From Sphaerobacter sp. (GTDB lineage Bacteria; Chloroflexota; Chloroflexia; Thermomicrobiales; Thermomicrobiaceae), in contig JASBVL010000034.1 in NCBI GenBank assembly GCA_029961075.1, forward strand, positions 1-64,000: a stretch of 64,000 bases of DNA, read 5' to 3'. This document shows, piece by piece, positions 7,760 to 16,013 of this stretch. A program made the position numbers and the translations under genes. The notes under the pieces are model-generated. The model was not told the origin of the DNA and ran no database searches. It worked only from the letters and a program-made list of their open reading frames with translations. The stretch's first letter is position 1. Every line of letters begins with the position of its first letter.

Positions 7760-9499
7760 ATGCAGATGGTAATGTCGGGCCTGGCGCGCCGCTGCGGGGT
7801 CACCGGGCTCGTGATCGACCGATCGGCCGAGCGGCTGATCAAGTTCCACGCGGTGACTGCGGTCCTCTTCCTGGCGCTCGGCGGCACGCTGGCGCTGCTG
7901 ATCGCGCTGACCCGCTGGCAGGTGGTCCATCTCCTGCCGGCCAAGCAGTTCTACGCCTTCCTCTCCGCGCACGGCATGGTCATGCTGATCTTCTGGATCC
8001 TCTTCTTCGAGATGGCCGGCCTCGTCTTCGGCAGCACGGTACTGCTGAGCGCGCGGATGGTCGTGCCCGGGCTCGGCTGGGTAGCCTACGCCATGATGCT
8101 GGGTGGCGCGGTGATCGCCACCGGGCTGATGGTGACCGACCGGGCCACGGTGATGTTTACCTCCTACCCACCGCTCAAGGCCCCGCCCCTCTACTACGCG
8201 TCCGTCCTGGTCTTTGCGGTGGGGGCGATTCTGGGGGTGGTTCACTTCTTCATCAACGTCGTCGCCGCGCGAATGCGTGGAGATGTCGGCTCGCTGCCGC
8301 TCTTCACCTTCGCGCTGGCGGGGGCGGGGATCATCGCGCTCTGGAGCCTGATCTCCGGTGCGGTGGCGCTGCTGCCGGCCTTTCTCTGGTCGGCGGGTGT
8401 CATCGACTCGATCGACCCGGGCGTCTACCGGCTCCTCTACTGGGGGCTGGGGCACGGAGCGCAGCAGGTGAACCTGGCGGCGATGGTGGCGGTCTGGTAC
8501 GGGCTCGCCAGCCTGATGACCGGCGGCCGCCCCCTCAACGAGGGCCTGAGCCGCTTCGCGATCGTCCTGTACATCTTCTTCATCAACATGGGGGCGATGC
8601 ACCACCTGCTGGTCGACCCGGGCCTGACCACGTGGCTGCGCAACATCAACACCAGCTACTTCATGTACCTGGCCGTACTCGGGAGCCTGATTCACGGCTT
8701 CAGCATCCCCGCCTCGGTCGAGCTGGGGATGCGGACACAGGGGTACCGGAAGGGGCTGTTCGGCTGGCTGCGGCGGGCGCCCTGGGGTGAACCCGGCTTC
8801 GCCGCGCTTGCGGTGAGCCTCTTCCTCTTCGGGGTCATGGGCGGCATCAGCGGGGTGATCATCGGCGGGCCGCAGGTGAACATGATCGTCCACAACACGC
8901 TGCTGTCGCCCGCGCACTTCCATATGACGGTGGTGGCGGGCACGACGATGGCCTTCATGGGGCTCGCCTATTACCTTGTGCCGCTGATCTTCCAGCGGCA
9001 GCTCGTGCTGCGGCGCTGGGCCACGTACCAGCCCTACATCTACGGCGCGGGCATGGTCGTCTGGGGGCTCGGGACCGGGCTGGCGGGGCACTGGGGCGTG
9101 CCGCGGCGCCACTGGGACATCTCCTTCGACCGGGTCTCGACGCTCCCTACCCAGATCTTCCAGACGACCGTGGTGGATGTCTTCATGGCGCTGCTGGGGA
9201 TCGGCGCGGTCATCGCGGTCATCGGCGGGGCGATGTTCGTGACGATCATCGTCTCCACCGTCGCCCTCGGGCAGCGTACCGCGACGCCGAACCTGGGGCG
9301 GGTCATAGCGGATGCGTTCTCGTCGGCGCCGGCCGTGGCCGGAGCCTCCGGTGAGGAGAAGGAGGCTCCGGTGCCCGCCCATGGCGCGTTCGAGGCGCCG
9401 GGCGCGCTGGTGTTGTCCCTGGCGTTCTTGACGCTGTTCGTGTTGCTGTACGGCTTCTCCTGGTTTGAGTTGAGCACCGTGCCCTGGCGGGTGCGCTAG
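7760..9499 (+). CDS. Heme-copper enzyme subunit I, variant lacking the catalytic tyrosine (possible NO reductase)
   Basis: This 579-residue polytopic protein of the heme-copper superfamily has 12 or more helices. Metal ligands are present: H71 (SAHGMVMLIFW) and H388 for the low-spin heme, H386 for the active-site heme (AHFHM), and H232, H281 and H282 for CuB or FeB. In oxygen reductases of the A and B families the motif after the first CuB ligand is H-P-x-V-Y, the Tyr being cross-linked. Here it reads H-G-A-Q-Q-V, so position +4 is Gln236. In cNOR the same position is Glu. This makes an NO-reducing role plausible, or an unusual oxidase. Heme A is probable because ctaA follows directly. The call of the superfamily is firm; the reaction is inference. 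Confidence 0.85.
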   Translation: MQMVMSGLARRCGVTGLVIDRSAERLIKFHAVTAVLFLALGGTLALLIALTRWQVVHLLPAKQFYAFLSAHGMVMLIFWILFFEMAGLVFGSTVLLSARMVVPGLGWVAYAMMLGGAVIATGLMVTDRATVMFTSYPPLKAPPLYYASVLVFAVGAILGVVHFFINVVAARMRGDVGSLPLFTFALAGAGIIALWSLISGAVALLPAFLWSAGVIDSIDPGVYRLLYWGLGHGAQQVNLAAMVAVWYGLASLMTGGRPLNEGLSRFAIVLYIFFINMGAMHHLLVDPGLTTWLRNINTSYFMYLAVLGSLIHGFSIPASVELGMRTQGYRKGLFGWLRRAPWGEPGFAALAVSLFLFGVMGGISGVIIGGPQVNMIVHNTLLSPAHFHMTVVAGTTMAFMGLAYYLVPLIFQRQLVLRRWATYQPYIYGAGMVVWGLGTGLAGHWGVPRRHWDISFDRVSTLPTQIFQTTVVDVFMALLGIGAVIAVIGGAMFVTIIVSTVALGQRTATPNLGRVIADAFSSAPAVAGASGEEKEAPVPAHGAFEAPGALVLSLAFLTLFVLLYGFSWFELSTVPWRVR

Positions 9500-9510
9500 A
9501 CCCGGCCGGG

Positions 9511-10506
9511 GTGTGGAGCGTGGGAAAGCGCGTGAGAGGTGGTCTGGCTCTGGTGTCCTCGACGAAGGTCCCCCGACGCTTCGCCCGGCTGGCGATCGCG
9601 ACCGCGGTCGCCGGCTACCTCCTGATCGTGGTCGGCGGCACGGTGCGCGTGACGGGTGCCGGTATGGGCTGCGGTCCTGACTGGCCGCTCTGCAATGGTC
9701 GGGTGATCCCGGCGTGGGACATGCTGGCCTGGACCGAGTTCATCCACCGGGTGGTGGCGCTGGCGGTCATCCTGCTGACCGGGCTACTCGCGGTGCAGGG
9801 CTGGCGGCTGCGGCGGGTCAATCCCTGGTTCGCTCGCCTGCCGCTGGCTGCTGTCGGGCTGGTGCTGGTGCAGGCGTCGCTCGGTGCGATCACGGTGTTC
9901 ACCCACCTGGACGCGCTGGTCGTCACGATCCACCTGGGCGTGGCGCTCACCTATCTGGCGATCGGCCTGACCCTCGCCCTGCTCGCGGTGGCGGCGAACG
10001 GCGCGCGCGGGCCGGCCCGCGCTGCGCCCGGCGTGCGGCTCGGTGCCTGGGCACCGGCTGCCGCGGCCGGCGTCTTCGCGGTGATGCTGACCGGGGCGTA
10101 CACCGCGAAGAGCGGCGCCAGCATCGCCTGCACCGAGTGGCCGCTCTGCGGCGGGGCGTGGGTGCCGACTGGCTGGACGCCGGTCGATGTCCACCTTACC
10201 CACCGGTGGACTGCGGTCGTGGCGGCCGTGCTGGTGGCGTTGGTGGGGCGGCATGCCCGGCGCTGGCGCGCGGACGCGCCGGTGCTCGCGACGCTCGGCA
10301 GCACCGCCGACCTGTTGATGGGGGTACAGATCCTGGTCGGGGCGGCGAATATCTGGCTCGACCTCGCACCGGCGGTGCGGATCGCCCACCTGGCGATTGC
10401 GGCGCTCATCTGGGCGCTGCTGGTGCTGCTGGTGCTGCTGGATCGGCGCCCGGCGCTGGCCGCCGCCCCGCTGCCGCGTTCGGCGCCCGCCCCATCCCGT
10501 GCCTGA
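9511..10506 (+). CDS. ctaA: Heme A synthase, CtaA/COX15 family
   Basis: The 331-residue, eight-helix protein oxidises heme O to heme A. Both halves of the internal duplication carry their histidines: EFIHRVVA and HLGVALTYL in the first, HLTHRWTA and RIAHLAIA in the second. Extracytoplasmic cysteine pairs CGPDWPLC and CTEWPLC match the CtaA redox loops. The signature VGGTVRVTGAGMGCGPDWPL is clear. It starts 11 bp after subunit I and so belongs to that operon. The start is uncertain (GTG 9511, 9520 or 9532). No ctaB (heme O synthase) is in the window. Confidence 0.92.
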   Translation: MWSVGKRVRGGLALVSSTKVPRRFARLAIATAVAGYLLIVVGGTVRVTGAGMGCGPDWPLCNGRVIPAWDMLAWTEFIHRVVALAVILLTGLLAVQGWRLRRVNPWFARLPLAAVGLVLVQASLGAITVFTHLDALVVTIHLGVALTYLAIGLTLALLAVAANGARGPARAAPGVRLGAWAPAAAAGVFAVMLTGAYTAKSGASIACTEWPLCGGAWVPTGWTPVDVHLTHRWTAVVAAVLVALVGRHARRWRADAPVLATLGSTADLLMGVQILVGAANIWLDLAPAVRIAHLAIAALIWALLVLLVLLDRRPALAAAPLPRSAPAPSRA

Positions 10507-10515
10507 GCGCGGACG

Positions 10516-10866
10516 CTAGCCCCGGTTCGGGCCGGGCGCCTCGTCGCGGCGGGGGCTGAGGGCGTTCAGGGTTTCGACCACCTCGTCACCGATCACCCGC
10601 GCGCCGTGCGGGACATCCCCGGGGATGACGGCCACCTCGCCGGGGCCGAAGACCTGGCGCCGGCCGGCGACGTCGAACTCGATCCGGCCGCGGAGGACGG
10701 CGGTGACCTGCTCCTGCGGGTGGTGGTGTTGGGGGAAGACCGCGCCCGGCTGGTAGAGGTAGCGGACCAGCGTCTGCCGTTCCCCGTGGACCACCTGGCG
10801 GGTGATCCCGGGGTAGACCTCCTCGGCCGGGATGTCGTCCCAGGCCACCGCACGCACGTCCGTCAT
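10516..10866 (-). CDS. Cupin domain protein
   Basis: This 116-residue single-domain beta-barrel carries both cupin motifs: PQHHHPQEQVTAVLRGRIEF, with a run of metal-binding His plus Glu, and PGDVPHGARVIGDEVV. Such small cupins bind a divalent metal and act in varied roles (isomerases, dioxygenases, sensors); nothing here fixes the substrate. ATG at 10866 is directly preceded by GGGAGG, with almost no spacer, so GTG at 10857 may be the true start. It is convergent with ctaA, ten bases apart. Confidence 0.8.
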   Translation of the reverse strand: MTDVRAVAWDDIPAEEVYPGITRQVVHGERQTLVRYLYQPGAVFPQHHHPQEQVTAVLRGRIEFDVAGRRQVFGPGEVAVIPGDVPHGARVIGDEVVETLNALSPRRDEAPGPNRG

Positions 10867-11082
10867 CCTCCCGTTCCCTTCACTGCTCCCGGTCCCCCTC
10901 ACCCCCGGCCCCTCTCCCACAAGGGGAGATGGGAGGCGATGGGCCCCCCACTCGGACGAAGTCGTTTCGTTCCGGTGCGAACGACACCGGGGGCACGATG
11001 TACTTACGCTCGGAGCGCCGGAATGCCGCCGGCGCTCCTGGTCGGGTGGGTGTCCTGAGACTCAGGACAGGTGCTTGGATGG
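10867..11082. repeat. Intergenic region with heptamer-family core and palindromes
   Basis: This 216-bp gap contains CCCTCACCCCCGGCCCCTC followed by CAAGGGGAGATGGGAGG (about 10895-10938), which is the core of the heptamer-array family without its arms. Around 10955-11005 lie self-complementary stretches (for example GTTCCGGTGCGAAC). GAGCGCCGGAATGCCGCCGGCGCTC at about 11014-11038 is a strong hairpin, and GTCCTGAGACTCAGGAC at about 11052-11068 is another. No gene is seen. Confidence 0.55.
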
Positions 11083-11577
11083 TCAGCCAGGCACCCAGGG
11101 CGGCACGTCGTCGGTGCCGGCGGTGATGTCTTCCGGCGGCACGTCGAGCAGTTTGGCCACCTGGGCGCTGAGGTCTGCCATGGCCCCCTTCTGGAAGCCC
11201 ATCCCCTGCCAGACGATCTCGCCGTCCTGGTGGATGAGGAAGATGGTGGGCGTGGCCAGGATGTCGTAGGCCCGCGAGGTCGCGTAGTCGTCCTGGTCGA
11301 TCAGGAGCGGGAACGTGATCCCGTAGCGGCGCGCGAACGAGCGGGTGACGTTGGGCGAGTCCTGCGCGATGCCCCAGACGGTGAGCCGGTCCTTCGGATA
11401 GCGCTGATAGATCTTCTCCAGGAAGGGGAAGGCGGTCTTGCTGGCCTGGCAGGACGACTTGTAGATGGCGATCAGGACCGGGCCGGACCTGAGCGCCTCG
11501 GCCAGGCTGTGCATCCGCCCCTCCGCGGCGTCGGGGAGGGTAAACTCCGGCGCGCGCGCACCGATCTCCAGCGGCAT
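11083..11577 (-). CDS. Thioredoxin-fold (AhpC/TSA, TlpA-like) redox protein
   Basis: This 164-residue cytoplasmic protein has the peroxiredoxin/TlpA fold: APEFTLPDAAEGRMHSLAEA, then the active-site region AIYKSSCQASKTAFPFLEKI, and later YDILATPTIFLIHQDGEIVW with the cis-Pro TPT. Only one active-site cysteine is present (SSCQAS); the second cysteine of a CxxC pair is serine. It may act as a one-cysteine peroxidase or through mixed disulfides. ATG 11577 follows GGAGAGGAG. It lies 141 bp downstream of trpS on the same strand. Confidence 0.78.
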   Translation of the reverse strand: MPLEIGARAPEFTLPDAAEGRMHSLAEALRSGPVLIAIYKSSCQASKTAFPFLEKIYQRYPKDRLTVWGIAQDSPNVTRSFARRYGITFPLLIDQDDYATSRAYDILATPTIFLIHQDGEIVWQGMGFQKGAMADLSAQVAKLLDVPPEDITAGTDDVPPWVPG

Positions 11578-11718
11578 CCCGCACTCCTCTCCTGCGTCTC
11601 CCCTGGCTGCGCCCGTGGCCGCGCCCCGGTCGCCGTCGCCTGGCGGGGAAGGCGGCAGTCCACCCCTAATCAACCATACCCTACCCCGCCGGCGGCCGGG
11701 GCGCCGGCGGGGCATGCC

Positions 11719-12765
11719 TCAGAGCGTGGGCAGCCCCAGCCCGGTGACGTCGCGGACGCGCTCCATCTTCGCGGCGGCGATCGCCCGCGCCCGCGCAGCA
11801 CCCTCCTGCAGGATCCTGACCACATCCGCCGGCTGGGCCGTCAGCTCGTCCAGCCGCTGCTGGATCGGGGCCAGGTGCTCGACGATCACCTCGGCCAGGT
11901 CCCGCTTGAACTCCCCGTACCCCTTCCCGGCATAGCGGCGCTCCAGCTCAGGGATGGGGATATCGGAGAAGAGGTGGTAGATGGCGAGCAGGTTCGAGAT
12001 GGCCGGCTTCTCGGCCTCGTCGTAGCGGACCTCGGCACCGGAGTCGGTCACCGCGCGGCGGATCTTGCGGCGGATCACGTCCGGGCTGTCGCGCAGCTCG
12101 ATGCGGCTGGCGGGGTCCGGATCGCTTTTGCTCATCTTCTTCGTCGGGTCCTGCAGCGACATGATGCGCGCCCCGGCCTCTTTGATGTCCGGCTCGGGGA
12201 CGACGAACGTCTCCCCGAAGGTGTTGTTGAAGCGGATGGCCAGGTCGCGGGTCAGCTCGATGTGCTGCTTCTGGTCCTCGCCGACCGGGATCTGGGCCGC
12301 GTCGTAGAGCAGGATGTCGGCCGCCTGGAGGACGGGGTAGAAGAGGATGCCGGCGCCGACACGCTCGTTGCCCTTGGACTTCTCCTTGAACTGGGTCATG
12401 CGGCGCAGCTCGCCGACGGTGGCCAGCGTGCCGAGGATCCAGGCCAGCTCGGTGTGCTCGTGCACCTCGGACTGGACGAAGAGGATCGAGCGGGCGGGGT
12501 CGATCCCGGCGGCCAGGAGGACGCTGGCCAGCTCGAGGTTGCGCGCCCGGAGGTCGGCCGGGTCGTAGGGCACGGTCATGGCGTGGAGGTCGACGATGCA
12601 GAAGATGTTGTCGTACTGGTCCTGCTGCCGGACCCAGTTGCGGATCGCACCGAGGTAGTTGCCGATGTGGATACCGCCAGTGGGCTGGATGCCGGAGAGG
12701 ACGCGTGGGCGACGGGCCGGCGCCTCTGCGCCCGCCGGGCCGGTCCTGGTGGCCACGTCGTTCAT
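11719..12765 (-). CDS. trpS: Tryptophanyl-tRNA synthetase
   Basis: The 348-residue class I synthetase charges tRNA-Trp. The HIGN signature is at residues 33-36 (GIHIGNYLGAIRNWV), and the KMSKS loop (PTKKMSKSDPD) is near residue 220. Other conserved parts are SGIQPTGG, VGEDQKQHIELTRDLA and the C-terminal helical anticodon-binding region ending in RARAIAAAKMERVRDVTGL. The length is normal. A leader of nearly 400 bases with a T-box/terminator switch precedes the ATG, so expression should rise when uncharged tRNA-Trp accumulates. Confidence 0.97.
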   Translation of the reverse strand: MNDVATRTGPAGAEAPARRPRVLSGIQPTGGIHIGNYLGAIRNWVRQQDQYDNIFCIVDLHAMTVPYDPADLRARNLELASVLLAAGIDPARSILFVQSEVHEHTELAWILGTLATVGELRRMTQFKEKSKGNERVGAGILFYPVLQAADILLYDAAQIPVGEDQKQHIELTRDLAIRFNNTFGETFVVPEPDIKEAGARIMSLQDPTKKMSKSDPDPASRIELRDSPDVIRRKIRRAVTDSGAEVRYDEAEKPAISNLLAIYHLFSDIPIPELERRYAGKGYGEFKRDLAEVIVEHLAPIQQRLDELTAQPADVVRILQEGAARARAIAAAKMERVRDVTGLGLPTL

Positions 12766-12842
12766 GTCGGCTGTCCCTTTCGTATCCCTTCCGTTGGCTG
12801 GATCGCCGTCCGCCGGTGATCGCGGCCGCGCTGCTCAGGGAT

Positions 12843-13198
12843 AACGATACAAAACCTCCGCCCCTCAGGGACGGAGGAGTTGATGTTACCACTCCGCGGT
12901 GTCACCCTCGTTAGGTCCCGCGCGGGCGGGGCCCCGCTCAGTGGGTCCCGGTCCGGCGCGACGGCCGGGAACCCGGCTCCTTGGTAACGGTGGAGCGGCC
13001 GGCGCCGCCTCCTGGCCGCGGCGTCCCGCGCGTTCGGGGCGCAGCTCGCGAAGCCATTCCGCGCCGCCGCCGGCATCGGCGTTCCACCGGCTGCCGACTC
13101 GCTGGGGCCGCGTGTCGGCGCGTACGCGTTCCGGTCGTAGCTGTTCGCGCTCTCGTGTTGTCGAGCTGAGCCTATCAGGCGGCGCGACCAGGCGTCAA
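12843..13198 (-). promoter_or_regulatory. T-box leader and promoter of trpS
   Basis: Reading the minus strand, a promoter TTGACG (13193-13198), an 18-base spacer and TAGGCT (13169-13174) precede a long structured leader. At 12890-12908 the sequence AGGGTGACACCGCGGAG matches the conserved T-box core (AGGGTGG-ACCGCG). GCGGAG in it can pair with CTCCG just downstream to form an antiterminator. The competing structure is a perfect terminator hairpin, CCTCCG-T-CCC / GGG-G-CGGAGG, followed by TTTT (12853-12878). A TGG triplet followed by AA (13085-13087) is a candidate Trp specifier. Stem I was not folded, so the specifier is tentative. Confidence 0.85.
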
Positions 13199-13363
13199 GG
13201 CGGGGTGGCGGCAGGGGTCGGCTATACTGGCGGTGCCGGACACGCGGGCTGGGGCGGGGAGGAGCGCGGCGACGCCGCGGGGAACGCATCCTGTTGAAAG
13301 GATCGGGACGTATATTGAGGTGCCACGTCGTGGTGGCCGGGCGTGGTCGGCGCACGGGTCGGC

Positions 13364-13951
13364 ATGGATACTGACCTGCGGCAGTTGGCCGACGAAGAGC
13401 TGGTCCAGCGGATGGGCGCGGGCGATGTCGACGCGCTCGAGGTGCTCTACGGGCGGTATGCGCGGGTGGTCTACTCCTTCGCGGTGCGCATCGTCGGCGA
13501 CGGGCTCCTGGCGGAGGAGGTGCTGCAGGAGGCGTTCATGCGCTCCTGGCAGCAGGCGAGCCGCTTCGAGCTGGCGCGGGGGACCTTCGCGAGCTGGCTC
13601 TTGAGCATCACCCACAACCTCGCGATCGACGAGGTGCGCAAGCGGCAGCGCCGGCCGCAGCGCGCCGATCGGGTGGACTTCACCGATGTGCTGCGCAGCG
13701 AGATCGACGCGACCGCGGACGTGGAGGAGGCCGCGGAGGCGGCGGAGCTGCGGGAGCGGATCCGCGGGGCCATGGCGAGGCTGCCGCCGGCGCAGCAGCG
13801 GGTGATCGAGCTGGCCTACTTCGGCGGCCTGACGCAGCGCGAGATCGCGGCGCTGCTCGATGAGCCGCTGGGCACGATCAAGACGCGGATGCGCCTGGCG
13901 ATGCAGAAGCTGAAGGACGTGCTGGGCCCGGAGGAGGACGTGCGAGGCTGA
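13364..13951 (+). CDS. ECF-subfamily RNA polymerase sigma factor
   Basis: This 195-residue sigma-70 family protein has only regions 2 and 4. Region 2 spans ALEVLYGRYARVVYSFAVRI through GTFASWLLSITHNLAIDEVR. Region 4 is MARLPPAQQRVIELAYFGGL followed by TQREIAALLDEPLGTIKTRM, with the helix-turn-helix. ATG 13364 is chosen by alignment of the domain start; GTG 13343 is also in frame. A zinc-type anti-sigma factor follows 265 bp downstream. Upstream, GGAAC near 13280 followed by CGGGA about 18 bases later might be an ECF-type promoter for autoregulation, but this is weak. Confidence 0.92.
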   Translation: MDTDLRQLADEELVQRMGAGDVDALEVLYGRYARVVYSFAVRIVGDGLLAEEVLQEAFMRSWQQASRFELARGTFASWLLSITHNLAIDEVRKRQRRPQRADRVDFTDVLRSEIDATADVEEAAEAAELRERIRGAMARLPPAQQRVIELAYFGGLTQREIAALLDEPLGTIKTRMRLAMQKLKDVLGPEEDVRG

Positions 13952-14216
13952 CGCGACGCGCGGCTGGGCGCCCGGGTGCCGGTGATGCCGGGCGGTGCTC
14001 CGTGCGACACGCCCCGCCTCGACCGGAGGTGTCTCATCTGTCGCTTCGCCCAGGATGACGGGGCGTCGGCCAAGGGTGACACGGGCGTCGCGCCGGATGA
14101 CAATGGGGGCCTTATCCGGCTGATCGCGGGGACGCCGGGAGCGGCGTAGGGGCTCCGCGGAGGGGACGACACCGATGCATCCGTGCGCGCAGGCGGTATG
14201 AGGGTTTGCCACGGGC

Positions 14217-14990
14217 ATGAGTGAGCGTGAGGACCACCACGCCGAAATCGCCGAGCTGATCCCGGCCTACGTGCTCGGTGCGCTCGAGCCGGACGAGATC
14301 GAGGCGGTGGAGCTGCACCTGGTCGGCTGCGCGGCATGCCGCGCGCAGGTCGAGGCCGAGCGCCGCGTCGCCGGGCTGCTGCCGTACCTTGCCGAGCCGC
14401 GGCCGGTGCCGGTGCGCGCCCGCCGGCAGCTCTTGGCGCGGATCGACGCGATAGCGCCGGTCGCGCCCCCAGCTCGACGGCGCCTCCCCGCCCCGCTGGC
14501 TCGCTTCGGCTGGGTGGCCGCCATCGCCGCGGTGCTGGTGGCGGCGCTCCTCGGCATCAACAGCCTGCGGATGCAGGAGCAGGTGAAGCAGAAGGACCTC
14601 GAGTTGACGGCCGCCCAGGAGAACCAGCGCTCCGTGGCCCGCTTCGTCGGCTCCCCGCGCGGCTTCGTGACCGCGCTGCAGAGCACCGGGGTCGCCCCGG
14701 CCGCCCAGGGCGGCGTGATCCTCGATCCGACCCGCAACGCGGCGCTGCTGATGGTGGACGGGCTGCCGAAGCCGCCGCCCGGCCAGGCCTACGTCGTCTG
14801 GATGGTGCGCGGCAACCAGCACTTCAACGTCGGCGTGCTCCCGATCGCGGACGATGGCCGTGCCACGCTCTACATCTCCCCGCCCGATGCGCTGGCGAGC
14901 TACGACGGCATCCTCGTCACCGAGGAGTCCGGCCCGCTGGCGGCGAACCCACGCGGCGTGCGCATGATGTCGGCGCGCGTCGAGCCCTAG
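14217..14990 (+). CDS. Membrane anti-sigma factor (RskA-like, zinc-finger type)
   Basis: The 257-residue protein starts with a cytoplasmic anti-sigma domain bearing H34-x3-C38-x2-C41 (HLVGCAAC), the zinc-binding pattern of ZAS anti-sigma factors. One membrane helix follows at about residues 97-117 (FGWVAAIAAVLVAALLG), then a coiled stretch. The RskA-type extracytoplasmic domain contains GGVILDPTRNAALLMVDGLP and PPPGQAYVVWMVRG. It should hold the preceding ECF sigma factor at the membrane until an envelope signal triggers release. The start has only a weak ribosome site. Confidence 0.88.
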   Translation: MSEREDHHAEIAELIPAYVLGALEPDEIEAVELHLVGCAACRAQVEAERRVAGLLPYLAEPRPVPVRARRQLLARIDAIAPVAPPARRRLPAPLARFGWVAAIAAVLVAALLGINSLRMQEQVKQKDLELTAAQENQRSVARFVGSPRGFVTALQSTGVAPAAQGGVILDPTRNAALLMVDGLPKPPPGQAYVVWMVRGNQHFNVGVLPIADDGRATLYISPPDALASYDGILVTEESGPLAANPRGVRMMSARVEP

Positions 14991-15098
14991 CCCCTAGACC
15001 AAAGGTACTCTTCCCCCATGCGCCCCCTGCACCGTCGGTGAACGGTACGACTGGCCCTTGGAATAGGGAGGGATTTCTCTTTACGCTGATGTCGGTGC

Positions 15099-15542
15099 AT
15101 GACCTCGACCGATTCGTGGCGGAGACCTGAGGGCTGGCCCGTGCAGAGGCATCGGCGCACACGACGTGAGACACGACCCGGGCAGGCGCTCGTCGAGTTC
15201 GCGCTTGGCGGGATTGTCTTTTTCATGTTGCTGTTCGGCACGATCGACTTCGGTCGTGCGATCTTCATGTATTCCGAGCTGACGAACGCGGTCCGTGAGG
15301 GGGCGCGCTACGCCCAGATCCAGCCGACGCAGACCGCGAGCATCCGGGATGTCGTCGTGCGCAAGGCACCGGGCCTGGGCCTGCGGGCCGCGGATGTCTC
15401 GGTCACGTGCAGCCCGGCGCAGTGCCCGCCCGGCGGGACGGTGACGGTGGCCGCCTCGCTGCCGTTCGGGACGGTCACGCAGGACCTCCTCGGTCTCGGG
15501 CCGATTACGCTGCGGGCATCGGCCGAGAACACCATCGAGTGA
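15099..15542 (+). CDS. TadE-like pilus/secretion protein
   Basis: This 147-residue protein has a short basic N-terminus and then GQALVEFALGGIVFFMLLFG, the type IV pilin-like hydrophobic segment with Glu at position 5 of the mature-like region that marks TadE proteins. TIDFGRAIFMYSELTNAVRE and GARYAQIQ complete the TadE motif. The C-terminal extracytoplasmic domain has two cysteines (CSPAQC). It is the first of three Tad-type genes in one unit. TadE proteins are minor pseudopilins of tight-adherence pili or surface assemblies. Confidence 0.85.
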   Translation: MTSTDSWRRPEGWPVQRHRRTRRETRPGQALVEFALGGIVFFMLLFGTIDFGRAIFMYSELTNAVREGARYAQIQPTQTASIRDVVVRKAPGLGLRAADVSVTCSPAQCPPGGTVTVAASLPFGTVTQDLLGLGPITLRASAENTIE

Positions 15543-15578
15543 GGGCGGGGGCGGGATCGCGCGAGTGGGAGGCTGGCG

Positions 15579-16013
15579 ATGCAGTTGATGAGCAAGCGAC
15601 GCGCGGTGCGTGCCCGGCGCCGGCTGCGCGGCCAGAGCCTGGTGGAGCTTGCCATCGCGCTGCCGCTCCTGTTGCTCCTGCTGCTCGGCACGATCGACCT
15701 CGGTCGGATGTTCGTGGACTATGTTCAGATGCGCAACGCGGCGTTCCGGGGCGCGCGGTACGGGGCGACGGCCCCGGACGACACCGCCGGGATCCGCGAT
15801 CAGGTTCGCAGCCATGGGGTGCCGGCGGATACCGTCGTGACGGTCACCTGCGACCCGGTCGCGTGCGGAGCCGTCGTGCCGGGCACACCGGCGACGATCA
15901 CGGTCTCCGCCGCGCGCACCTTCACCCCGGTAACGGTCGGGTTTCTCCAGCGATTCTTCGGCCTGGGGCCGGTGAACCTGAAAGCTCACGCCACGGTGAG
16001 GGTAGCGACATGA
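15579..16013 (+). CDS. Second TadE-like protein
   Basis: This 144-residue paralogue of the preceding gene shares GQSLVELAIALPLLLLLLLG, TIDLGRMFVDYVQMRNAAF and RGARYGA. The C-terminal domain also has a paired cysteine motif (CDPVAC) and a related ending (FFGLGPVNLKAHATV against LLGLGPITLRASAEN), so the pair arose by duplication. The stop codon overlaps the next start as ATGA, indicating translational coupling. Confidence 0.85.
   Translation: MQLMSKRRAVRARRRLRGQSLVELAIALPLLLLLLLGTIDLGRMFVDYVQMRNAAFRGARYGATAPDDTAGIRDQVRSHGVPADTVVTVTCDPVACGAVVPGTPATITVSAARTFTPVTVGFLQRFFGLGPVNLKAHATVRVAT

Noticed and set aside
13952-14216. An extra gene between sigma and anti-sigma
   Set aside because: No frame with a ribosome site or family resemblance is present in this 265-bp gap; I see nothing assignable in it.
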